From assembly GCF_000186865.1 (NCBI RefSeq), contig NW_008705562.1, positions 307,446-371,445 of the forward strand: a DNA stretch of 64,000 nucleotides. Reading direction: 5' to 3'. Under the pieces are notes generated by a model. That model was not told the origin of the DNA and did not search any database. It saw only the letters and a program-made list of their open reading frames with translations. Positions 28,509 through 40,500 of the stretch are shown here, in pieces. The first letter of the stretch is position 1, and each line of letters opens with the position of its first letter. Origin of the DNA: Aureococcus anophagefferens. Lineage: Eukaryota > Sar > Pelagophyceae > Pelagomonadales > Pelagomonadaceae. The position numbers and the translations under genes were made by a program.

Positions 28509-31500
28509 TTAAAGGTCGACCTCGCCGCAGACGAAGGCGCAGCCGCGCAGGACCCAGTGGTCCGCGGGCCCGTTGGAGAGCACGCGGAGCGTCGCGACGA
28601 AGTCGTCGCGGACGCGCGTGCGGTAGACGGGCGCGTCGAAGTGGGGCCGCGCCTCGAAGTTCGGCGGCGGGCCGCTGGGCGCGCCCGGGCTCGTCGACTC
28701 GCCGACGCTCGCGGGCACGCGGCTCGGCGCCTCGCGGCTGCTCGCGTCCGCGACCGGCGGGGCCTTGCCGCCGCCCAGGACGTTGTAGACGCGCTCGTCC
28801 GTCGCGCTCAGCCGCACGGCGCCGCCGTAGGAGTTCGGCGGCTTCTCCGCGGTCGACTCGTCGCCGGACCCGTCGCCGTCGCTCGGCGGCTCGCGGTCGT
28901 CGGACGGCGCGAGCGCGTCCGCGAAGTCGTCGTCGTCGTCCGTCGCGGGCCGCACCTGGGCAGGACAAGAGAGATTCAACGTCGCTTCAACGTGAGTGTT
29001 CCGCGCGCGCGCGTCACGAGAAAAACATCCACGCTTCGAAACCGTTCCGAGAGATGATCGCTCGTCCAAAAATCAGCCGAAACGAGTGGAAACCGGCCGA
29101 GAAAGGAGCCTTTGAAGTTGGGAATGTCGCTCTCTTGTCCTGCCCTGGGCCGCACCCACAGGCACGCGTGGACGTGGCGCCCGCCGTCGCGGCCGCCCGC
29201 GTAGGGGTTCGCGTCGTCGTCCAGATAACCGCCGTCGTCGAAGCGCCCGCCCTCGACGCGGAGCCCGTGGACGTAGGCGCCGCGGTCCGGCGGCGCGCGC
29301 ACCGCGGACGCCGGGAACGGCAGCACGGAGCACGCGAAGGGCTCCGTCGACGGCGGGCCGTCGACGCGCGCGCGCCGCAGCGCCGCGAAGAACGCGCCCG
29401 GGCGGAACAGGCCCGGGAGCCAGACGGACGGCGGCAGGCCCCCCGGCGGCCAGTGCTTGAGCTGGCCGTGGCGCCGCGCGACGTGGCCGAGCCTGGGCGG
29501 CACGAGCGTGATTCAACGTCGCTTCAACGTGGGTGTTCCGCGCGCGCGCGTTACGAAGAAAACATCCACGCTTCGAGACCGTTCCGAGAGATGATCGCTC
29601 GTCCAAGAATCAGCCGAAACGAGTGGAAAGTGGCCGAAATCGGAGCCTTTGAAGTTGGGAATGTCGCTCTCTTGTGCTGCCCTGGGCCGAGCCACGGCGC
29701 GAGCCGCGGCGGCTTCGCCGCGTCGAGGCGCGCGAGCTCGTCGAAGACGGAGTGGGCGTCGCGCGCGCCGGCCGGGGGCGCGACGAGGCCCGTGAGCTCG
29801 GCCCACGCCGCGGGCACGTCGCCCCGCTCCAGGCTCCGGAGCGACGCGCCGACGGGGTCCAACGTGTCGCGGATCTTCGACGCGTCGGTCCGCGCGGCGT
29901 CGAGCGCGTCGGCCATGGCCTCGGCGAGCTTGGCGAAGCAGGCCATCTCCCGCGTGCGCACGGCGTCCCAGCCCCGCCAGTGCCGCGCGTCCGCGTGCGC
30001 CTCGACGGCCGCGGCCCACCGCCTCTCGAGCGCCTGTGTGGAAATCAAATCTTCAACCCGACTTCAATGTGCGCGTAATCGAACCATTTGGACCATACTC
30101 TTCGGCGTTGCTTCGAGAACTCGACGAGAGCAATCGATTCGTCCAAAAATCAGCCGAATCGACTTCGATGTGACCGAGCTAGAGAATTTCAAAGTTTGGT
30201 CGGGACGTCCCAAACCAGTGGTTGGTTTCCACACAGTCGAGCGCGTGGTCGCCGACGTCGCGGAGCGTCGCCGCGACGGCCGCGAGCGCGTCGTCCAGGG
30301 CGCCCGACGTCGCCGACGGCGCCGCCACGGCGGCCTGGGCCTCGAAGCGCACGACGCGGCCCAGCAGCGCGTCGCACTCGGCCGCGCGCGCGGACGCGGC
30401 GACGTGGGGAGACACGCCCACGAGCTCCGCGTCCTCGCCCTCCGGCAGATTGTGGATCCAGTCCCGCACGTCCGCGCGTCGGGCGACCGGCCCCAGACGC
30501 CCGCGATGGCCAGGTGCAGCCCGTTCGGCGACGTCGTGAGCAGCGACCTGGGCAGGACAAGAGTGCGAAATTCCCGACTTCAAAGGCTCCTCTCTCGGCC
30601 GTTTTCCACTCGTTTCGGCTGATTCTTGGACGAGCGATCATCTCTCGGAACGGTCTCGAAGCGTGGATGCTTTTTCCGGAACGCGCGCGCGCGGAACGCN
30701 TCACGTTGAAGCGACGTTGGATCACCCTTGTCCTGCCCCGGCAGCGACACGTCCTCGCAGTCGCTGTCGTCCTCGTCGGACTGCCACTCCGACGCGTGGG
30801 ACGCGGCGGACGCCTTGGCCGTCCCCGCGGTCCTGCCGTCCTCCTCGTCGCCCTCGCTGTCCGTGGGCTCGTACTGGGGGAAGGGGTTCGCGCGCTCCTT
30901 CTTCTTCTTGATCGCCGCCGCGCGGTCGTACGTCTCCTCGTCGAGCACGTCCGGGTCGCTCAGCGCGCTCTTCTTCTCGCCGGGCCCGAACTGCAGGTCC
31001 GGGTCAGGCAGCTCCTCGATGAGGCCCACGCCGCCGCGCCGCTTCCGCAGCTTCCGCGCCTTCCGGTCCGCGACCAACAGCGCGCGCTTCGCGAGCACCT
31101 CGAGCGTCCGCGCGTCCGCGAGCTCCGCCGCGAGCTCCGGCGCGGCGATGCTGTCGTAGGACTTGACGGCGTAGAGCGGGAAGCCCGGCTCCGCGAGGCG
31201 CGCGCGCGTCTGGGGCGTCTGCGGCAGCCGCAGGCCCACGCCCAGGCTCCAGGCCATCGCGTTGAGCCGCCGGTCCACGGCCGCGCGGCCCTCGGGCGTG
31301 CCGTCGCCGGCCATGCAGGACGCGCCGGGCTGGGGCCTCACCGAAAACGTCGCCCAGTGGCACCAGGCCGCGCTGCCGGGCGTCGTCCGCCCGACGACGC
31401 CCAGAGCTCCGAAGTCGCGCCGCGTCCTCACGAGCGCGTGGAGCAGCACCTGGGCGTAGTAGAGCCGCTGGTGCTCGTCGCTGAGCCGCGCGTAGAGGCG

Positions 31501-34500
31501 CGCGGAAGACTGGGAGCCGCCGCCGTCCCATAACGCGGCGACGAGGCGCGCCTTGACGCCCCGGGGAGGCTCGAAGGCGACGCGCGCGCCGCAGCGCCGC
31601 GCGAGGTCCCTCGGGCAGGGGAACGCGGGCGCGAGACCGCCGGCCCCGCGGCCGCTCCAGTCCGGGGGCACGACGACCTCGATCAGCACGCGGTGGTGGT
31701 CGTGGGGCGCCGGGCTGCTGTCGTCCTTCTTGCCCTCGTGCTGCGCCTCCGCGGCCTCCGCGGCTTCCCTCTTCCCCTTGCCCGCGGCGCGCTGCTCCGC
31801 GACGCGCTCCTCCTTGCGCACCTCCCGGTCCCGTCTCTGGATGTCGCAGGCGTCGAGCTGGGCTAGGAGCACGGGGAGCCAGCCGCCCGCGAGCTCGCCG
31901 TGGCGCACCAGGACCCACCGGCCCCACTGGCGCCCCTCGCTCACGGCCGTCGCCGCGGCGTCGTTCGCGTCGGCGGACCCCAGGCCCACCTCGGCGATGC
32001 GCGGCGGCGCCGACGCCTTGTAGGCGCCCTTGTTCTTCTCCGCCATGAACGTCTTCGCGGCCGCGGCGACGACGGGAAAGAGGCTGAAGACGTCGTCCTC
32101 CGCGTCCGCGGCCACGGTGACGAGCACGGGCTCCAGAGGCGCCGCCAGGAGGCACGCGGCCCCCAGCGCCACGGCCGCCGACGCCGCCGTGCCCGCCTGG
32201 CGGTCCGCGACCCAGGGCGCGCGGAGCAGCGACGGCGGGTCCTCCGGCGGCCACGCGCCCGGCGCCGAGAGCCTCGCCGGCTCCCCGTCCTCCGCGAGCA
32301 CGCTAGCCGCGACGAGCTCCGCGCCCTTCTGGACGAGGTCCGGCCGGAAGGCGCGCAGGACCAGGAGCTTCGCGAACTGCGACGGCTCCTTGAGGTCGCC
32401 GAACTCGTCCTCGTCGTCGCCCGACGCGTCGTAGTCGCCGGCCTCGTACCTGCGCCGCTCCTCCTTGAGGCGCGCCTCCTCGGCCTCCTGCTCGATCATC
32501 TGGTCCAGGAACGACTTGCGCCGCTCGCCCTCCTCGACGCGCCGCTCGTGGCAGCTTAGAAGGCGCTTCGCGAAGAACTTGGGGTCGAGGCCCTCCGGCG
32601 GGCCCGAGTTCGACGGCACGAAGAAGAGCTGGGGCGCCTGGCCGCCCTCGAGGGCGTCGCGCCAGGCGGCGGGCTCGTCGCGCACGGCCGCGCAGAGGCC
32701 GCCGAGCTCCTCGGGCAGCGACGCCTCGAGCGCCGCCTGGGCAGGAAAAGGGTGCGAAATTCCCAACTACAAAGGCTCCTATCTCGGTCGGTTTCCGCTC
32801 GTTTCGGCTGATTTTTGGACGAGCGATCATCTCTCGGAGCGCTCTCGAAGCGTGGGTGCTGTTTTTGAAACGCGCGCGCGCGGAACACTCACGTTGAAGC
32901 GACGTTGAATCACCCTTTTCCTGCCCTGAGCGCCGCGAGCTCGTAGCGCGTCCGCCGCCGCGGCCACGGCCGCGCGCGGCCCGGGGGCAGCCGCGCGACG
33001 GTGGACTCGCCCGTGACGTCCAGCGAGATCTGCGACATCATGGCCATCCAGGGCTGGCTGTCCAGCGACGCGTCGTCGGGCGGCTCGAGGGACCCGTCGT
33101 CGCGGAGGATCGCGGGCAGCGCCGCCTCGAGGGCCTCGTCGTCGGCCCGCAGGGCCTCGTCGTCGGCCGGCGGCGCGGCGGCGACGTCCGGAACGGCGGG
33201 CGCCGCGGCCGGCGGCGCGGCGGCGACGTCCGACGCGGCGGGCGCCGCGGCCGGCGGCGCGGCGACGGGCGCGGGCGCCTCGTGGAGCGCGTAGGTCGCG
33301 GGGCAGGGCGCCTCGGCCGCGGCCGGCGCGGGGCCCGGCGCGGCCGAGTGCGCGGGCGCGGGCGCGGCCGCCGGCGCGGGCCCCGGCGCCGGCGCCGGCG
33401 CGCACGAGTCGTAGACGTCGCCCTCGTCGTAGTCGTCGTCGTCGTCCTCGTCGACGGCCTCCGGGTGGAGCAGTGGTCGCCGTCGCCGTCGTCGTCGCGC
33501 GCCGCGTCCTCGTAGAAGCGGAGGCGCCGGTCGTAGTGCCACGTCGACGGCCGGTCGGCGAAGAGCGCCGTCGCGCGCGGGTCGAGGCGGTCGTCGCGCG
33601 CGTCCGCGCGCGCGGCGACCGCGAGCGCGCACGGGAGCACGTCGTTCGCCAAGACGTTGGGCCGCTCCAGCGCCCAGGCGCCGGCGACGGCCTCGCGCGC
33701 GGCCTCGTCGCGCGTCACGAGCTTGCCCGCTCGGCCGCTGTGGACGACGGCCGCGAAGCGCGACACGTGCTCGGCGAGCGCGGCCGTCGCGCGCGTCGCG
33801 TGGTTCGACTTCCGCGCGTTGCCGCTGTAGACGCCGTCGCCGAGGAGCGCGTCGACGGCGAAGATGACGTCCGCGTAGGCCGTCGCGAGCGTCAGCAAGC
33901 TCCGCTCCGCCGTGACCTGGCGCTGGTGCGACTTGAGCGACTCCGTGAGCGCCTGGATCGCGCGGCGCTCGAAGCCCCGCCTCCGACGCGCCGCCGCCAC
34001 GACGAGAGGCGTGTTCTCCTCGCCCGTGGACTTGTTCGGCACGGACGACAGCGCGAGCGGGTCCAGATCCTCGGCGATGGCCAGCAGGCCGTCGTCGTCG
34101 TCGCGCGCGGCGATCGCCGCCATGAACGACGCCTCCTTCTGGATCCGCGCGACCTTGGTGACGTCCGCGAAGGGCCCGTGCGTCGCCGCGGCGACGGCGC
34201 CCGCCGCGAGCCGCTTGGCGACGTCCGTGATGTCCGGCGCGAGGTCGACGACGGAGATCAAATGCCGCGCGGTGTTGGCCGACGTGCACAGCGCGTCCGC
34301 GACGTCCACCGTCGCGACGGCGCACCGCAGGATCAGCCGCGAGCCGCCGTGCCTCACCACGGGCTGGCGCGTGATCTGCGTCGACCGCGCGTCGGCCTTG
34401 GACGCCATGGAGTAGCCCACGAGCAGCGCGCGCGCGACGGGCGCCTCCGCGCAGCCGAGGTAGACGCGGTCGAAGCGCGCTCGGAGCAGGGGCTCCAGCG

Positions 34501-37500
34501 GTTCCAAGAGCGCGTGGAGCGACGGCACGGCGCCCCGCGCGAAGCAGCGGTCCGGCAGATCGACGAGCACGACGGGCGGGTGCTGCTTGAGCGCGACCTG
34601 GATCGCGGACACGAGCGCGGGTTGGTCCTCGTTGCCCGGCAGGAACTTCGGGTCCTCGCGCCGCGTCTCCGGCGCGCCCCGCGGCGGCGTCGGCGCCACG
34701 ACGGTCGCGCCGCCCGTCGCGTCCAGAAACACGCGCGTGAGCGTCCGCGCGTTCGCCCGGGGCCGCGCGCGCGCGAACGCGCCGCAGAGCCACCGCGCGC
34801 CGTCGCCGCAGGGGTCGATGAGCAGCGGCACGCGCTGGAGCTCCGTCGCGACGGCCGCGACGCCCAGCGCGAAGTTGCCCGTCGAGCCGCCGGGGAGCAG
34901 GCCCTTGCCCTCCCAGCGCCGCAACGGCACGCCGCCGTCGCCCGAGCCCCCAAAGTCGCACGCGTCCTCGTCGCTCAGCGGCGCGCAGAGCGCCGGCGCG
35001 GCCGCGGGCAGCTCGACGTGGACCGCGGAGACGCGGGAGGTCTTCGGTTCCAGCCCCAGGGGCCCGTCGCCGCCGGCCTTCGGGAGGCGGCAGAGCTTGC
35101 GCACGGTTCCCACAAAGTCGGAGCGGCGGCTCCCGCCGAGCGGCAGCGCGCACGCGAACGACACGGCCGCGGCGGCGCCGCACGCGGCCGCGGGCAGCGC
35201 CGCGTGCTGCGCGGCGAGCGCCGCCGCGCGGCCGTCCCAGCGCATGAGCGTCGACTCGATCTCCTTGAAGCGGCCGAGCGCCGTGCGATGCTTCCGGCCC
35301 AGCTCGTGCGCGAGCTCGTCCGTCTCCGCGCCGAAGCGCCGCGCGTCGACCTGCGTGGAATTCAAATCTTCAACCCGACTTCAAATGTGAGCATATGTGA
35401 CAGTCTTGACGCAAGCTCTTTGGCTGTGCTTCGAGAACTCGACGAGAGCAATCGATTCGTCCACAAATCAGCCGAATCGACTTCGATGTGACCGAGCTAG
35501 AGAATTCTCAAGTTTGGTCAGGACCACCCAAACCAGTGGTTGAATTCGGCACAGGCGTCGACGACGGCGACCTTGGCGGCCTTCTCCGCGACCTGGGCCG
35601 CCTCGAAGGCGTCGAGCTCGAGCGCGTGCTTCTCGGACGCCGCGGCGTCGGCTTTCCTCGCGTCCTGGGCCGACGCCCAGGCCGCGAGCGTCTGGGGCAC
35701 GCAGAGCGCCTTCCAGACGGCGCAGCAGCACCGGACCCAGACGCTGACGGGCACGCCGACGGCCAGGCCCGCCTGGCCCATGCGCCTCACGGAGGACGCG
35801 ACGGTCGACGGGTCCGCGAGCGCGCGCTCCGCCTGGGCGACGCCGTGGGCCCACGCGTGGCGCTTCTCCGCGTGCGTGTCGCCCGGCGTGTCGTCGTTGT
35901 CGTCCTCGAAGTCGCGCGCCGCGGCCTTGCAGGCCCGGCCGTACCACTCGCCGACGAGCTTGGGAAAGTCCGTCCGTATGAAGAGCTCCCAGCCCTCTTC
36001 CGGCGACGGCGCCTGGATGAGCAGCAGGGACGACAGGGCTTCCAAAATCTTCTTCACGGGCTTCGCCGCCGGGAGGTCGCCGATGCCGCCGCCGCCCGCG
36101 GCCGCGGCCGTCAGCGTCTCCGTCGACGCCTCGTAGTCGCCGACGCTCGTCCCCAGGGACTGCTTGTGCACCGCCGACAGCCGGTTGTAGGCGCTCTCCG
36201 TGCGGTTCTTGATGGCCCGCGCGCGCTCCTTGCGCGCGACGACCTCGTCGAAGACGTCCGCGCACGATCTTAGCAGCCCCGACGAGTTCTGCGTGAACTG
36301 GAACGCCGCGTTCGCCTTGAGCTTCGCCTGCTCCGCCTCCGTCGCCAGATTCTCCGTCGCCGCGCGCGCCTCCGAGAACTTGCGGAGCCCGAAGGTCACG
36401 GACCGCGACGCCGTCGACAGCGCGAGGCCCCGCCAGACCGCGGCCTTGACCGCGGCGACGACCAGGGTCCGGAGCGCGACGGGCGTCGGCGCCGCGAGGC
36501 GCCGCGCGGGGCCGTCGCACGCGGCCGCGGCGCGCTTCGCCGCGAAGTACGCCGCCACGCACAGCCGCGCGGTGTCGCGCCGCTGCGCGAAGGGCAAAGC
36601 CTTGTCGATGAGCGCGCCCGCGTTCGCGGCCCGTTCGTACAAGTTCGCCTGCTTCGCGCCGCGGCCGCTCCGGTCGTCGTCGCTGAGCCGCGCGACGAAC
36701 GCGACGAGGGGCGTCCGCCCCTTGAGCCGCTCGTCGTAGTCCTTCCGTCGTTCCACGCCGAGCCAGCGCCGCGCGGCCGCCTCGCAGCCCGCCTCGTCCG
36801 GGTCGTCGAAGCGGTCCACGGCCGCGTAGGGCAGCACCGCCGCGAGCGCGCGCCGCGCGGCCGGGTGCGCGCAGTTGGAGTCGCCCGCGATGGGCGCCAG
36901 GTCGCTCTCGCAGCAGCAGACGACGACCCGTAGGTGCGTGCGCACGCGCGCGGCGTACTCCGCGAGCGCGACCTCGACGTGGTTCCCGCCGGCCTGCGCG
37001 CCGCCCCGCGCGCCCGCGGCCGCGAGCGCGTTGCCGCCCTGCGCGCCGATCTGGGCGTCGAGGTAGTCCGACACGACCCGCGCCTCGTCGTCGGGCCGGA
37101 AGACCCGCGAATCCGCCACCGTGCCCGTGTGCACCGCGGAGAAGAGGTCGTCGAGGCGCCGCGCGGTCACGCCCGAGTGCGCCCACTGACTGTCCGCGAT
37201 GACGACGATGGTCGGTTCCCCCCCGCCCGCGGCGAACAAGGCCCGCCGGATGACCTCGTTCCACGTCGTGTCCGGGTCGCGGCCGGCGCGCACGCCGTTC
37301 TTCTCGCGGCTCGCGGCGACGACCGCGCCGCACCCGCGGCCGTCGACTTGGTACGTCGCCGCGTCCGCCGAACTGAAGACGGGCGGCGGCGGCGAGTGGA
37401 ACACGTTCTCGTAGCGGCAGAGGTGCGCCGCGACGTCGACGACGGACCGCCGCCCGACGCCCCGCTCGCCGACCTGCACGAGGACCGTGCCCGCGCTGAG

Positions 37501-40500
37501 CGCGCGCGCGGCGCGCGCGACGTTCCGCGCGTGGCCCGTCGCCTGGGCAGCAAAAGCGTGATTCAACGTCGCTTCAACGTGAGTGTTCCGCGCGCGCGCG
37601 TTTCGAAAAAGTATCCACGCTTGGAGGCCGTTCCGAGAGATGATCGCTCGTCCAAAAATCAGCCAAAACGAGTGGAAAACGGCCGAGATCGGAGCCTTTG
37701 AAGTTGGGAATTTCGCTCTCTTTTGCTGCCCTGCCCGTCGCGGCGTCGCGGACCGCGAGCGCGGACGGCGGCCGCCCCGCGTCGTCGGCGGCGGCGTCGA
37801 AGAGCCGCTGCGCGAAGGCGCAGCGGTTGCAGAGCGTGGGCTCCTCGTCGTCGGAGACGTCGGCCTCGCCGTCGAGGTCGTCGTTGTAGCGGTCGTTCGC
37901 GCCGTGGCCGCTCACGTGGCCCGCGTCCTCGCGCATGGCCCGGGTGAACTTGCGGTCGCGCTCGACGAGGCTGTAGTGCTTCACGGGCGCGTTCGGCGCG
38001 CCGTAGACCGCCGGGTCCGCGTCGTCGACGAGCAGATCGTCCGTCGGCACGAGGCCCTCGAGCTCCACGGCGGCGTCGAACGCGGGCCGCGCGGCCGCGA
38101 CGAGGCCGTCCCGGAGCTCGCGGCAGAGCTCGTGGGCGATGCCCCGCCGCAGGCTCAGCGTCGTGTGGCACGACGGCAATAACCGCAAACCCTTGGCCAC
38201 GCGGACCCAGACGCAGAGCGGCGCGGGCGGGTGCGCCGCGCGGCGGTCCCGCGAGAAGCGCGCCATGCGCACGTAGACCCGCAGCGCCTGCCCCGCGGCG
38301 GCCTCCAGGTCCTTGTCCAGACCCCGCCGCGTGCGGTCCACGAGCGACGCCTTGACGACGCCGCAGAAGACGGCGCCGAGCTCCGCGCGGTTCGGCGGCG
38401 CGACGGCGACCGGCGGCAGGTGGCGCCGGCCCCGCGCGTCCACCGCCTGGTGGCCGTGCTGCGACGCCACGGCCAAGACGAGAACGCCGTGGAGCCGCCG
38501 CCGGTTCGGCGACACGAGGCCGTTGGACTCGATGTCCGCGACGGCGGGCTCCTCGAGCGCGGAGTCGTGCCAGTGGCCTGGGCAGGAAAAGGGTGATTCA
38601 AGTTCTCTTCAACATGAGTGTTCCGCGCGCGCGCGTTCCGGAAAAAGCGTCCATGCTTCGAGACCGTTCCGAGAGATGATCGCTCGTCCAAAAATCAGCC
38701 GAAACGAGTGGAAAACGGCCGAGATCGGAGCCTTTGAAGTTGGGAATTTCGCTCTCTTTTCCTGCCCTGCCAGTGGCCGTGGTCCAGCAGGGACCGCACG
38801 GACTCGTCGACCGTGCCGTGGCGCGCCCGCAGGTAGTCTGGGCAGTCCCGCGTGCTCAGCGGCACGGAGACGTCGTCGACGACGACGAGCAGGCGCCGCC
38901 CCGCGGACGCGCCCGCCTTCTCGGGGGCCACGAGGAGCGACCGCTCCAGGTCGTCGCTCGCCGCGGCCTCGGCGTGCCGCCGCCGGTGGCCGACGAGGCG
39001 CTTCGCGAGCACGTTGCGGAGCAGCGTGCCCGTGGACGTCGACGCGACCCTCGCGCCGACGTGGCCCGCGCCGCCCGCCGTCGCCAACTCGCGCGCGGCG
39101 AACGCGGCCGCGACGGCCGACGCGCCCGCGCCGCGCTCGTAGGCCTCGATCAACGCGACGCCGCGCGCCCGCTGGGACCCGTCGGGGTCGTCGTCGTCGG
39201 GCGCCCAGCTCGCGGGCTCCGCGTCGACGCCGCCCCGGAGCAGGCTCCGGAGGACGAAGAGCACGCGCTCGTCGCGCGGCGTGGGCACGTGGAGCGCCTC
39301 GAGATCCTTGGGCGACCGCGGCGCCGCGGGGCTCGCCACCTCGAAGGCCTCCATGCGCAGCGCCGCCAACGTTTCCCACTTGGCGAACGCGAAGAGGTCC
39401 GGCCGCGGCGCGCGCCCCGCGCACGCGCCCCACAGGGGCGCGTCCTTCTCCAACGCGTCCCCCCCGAAGGCCTTGCGCAGCCAGCGCGCCGCGTCGCCCG
39501 CGAGGTGGCGCGCCAGACCCGGCTCGGACTCGCCGAGCGCGAGCGTCGTGCCGAGCACGCCCCAGGCCAGACCCCAGGCCAACGCGCACTTCGCGATCTT
39601 CGCCGCGCCCGCGGCCACGGCCGCGTCGTCGCCGATGATCTCCAGATCCGACCCCGCCGACGGCAGCAGTAACGCCGCCACGAGCACGAGGCACGCGTGG
39701 AGACGCCGCGCGTCGTCGTCCGCCGCGCCCCAGCGCGCGGACGAGTGCTGCGGCAGCTCCGGCGCGTCGTCGTCGAACTTCGCCTCCAGCGCGTACTCGA
39801 AGCCGAAATAGCGCCGCTCGTCGAGGCGCCGCGCGAGGCCGATGGCGTCGTCCAATGGACAGTCCTCCAGCAGGTCGTCGAGCGCGTCCGCGACGGCGAC
39901 CAACGTCGCCGTGCCGGACAACTTGGGCCTTAAATTCCGCGCGACCCACGCGGCCGCGCGCTTCGCGCAGGGCTTGTCGCACCCTTCGTAGGGTAATGAA
40001 AAACCGCACAGGTGGACGACGCCGACGCGGCTCACCATGGACGGCGACGAGTCCGCGAGCGCGTCCGTCTCGAGCAAGACGCGGCACCTGCGTGGAAATC
40101 AACCAGTGAGCTGGTTATCCCAACCAAATTTCAGAGCTCTCTAGCTCGGCCAAATCGACGTCCTTTTGGCTGATTTTTGGACGAATCGATCGCTCTCGTC
40201 GAGTTCTCGAAGCACGGTTGAAACGTCTGGTCCGATGTTCAATTTCGCTAAAATTGAAGTCGGGTTGAAGATTTGATTCCCACGCGGCGCGGCGCGGCGA
40301 CGCGCCGTGGTCCGCGCGGTCCGCGATGCGGTCGAGCTGCACCGTCAAGTCCTCCGTCCAGTGGCGTTCGACGTTGCCGTCTAGAACGACCCAGGCGTCG
40401 CCGCCGCCCGCGGCCGCGCGCGCGTCCGCTAACTGGGAGAACCGCGACACGAGGCAGCCGCTGCTCCCGCTGGACCCGCCGAAGCAGTCCTCGAGGTTGA

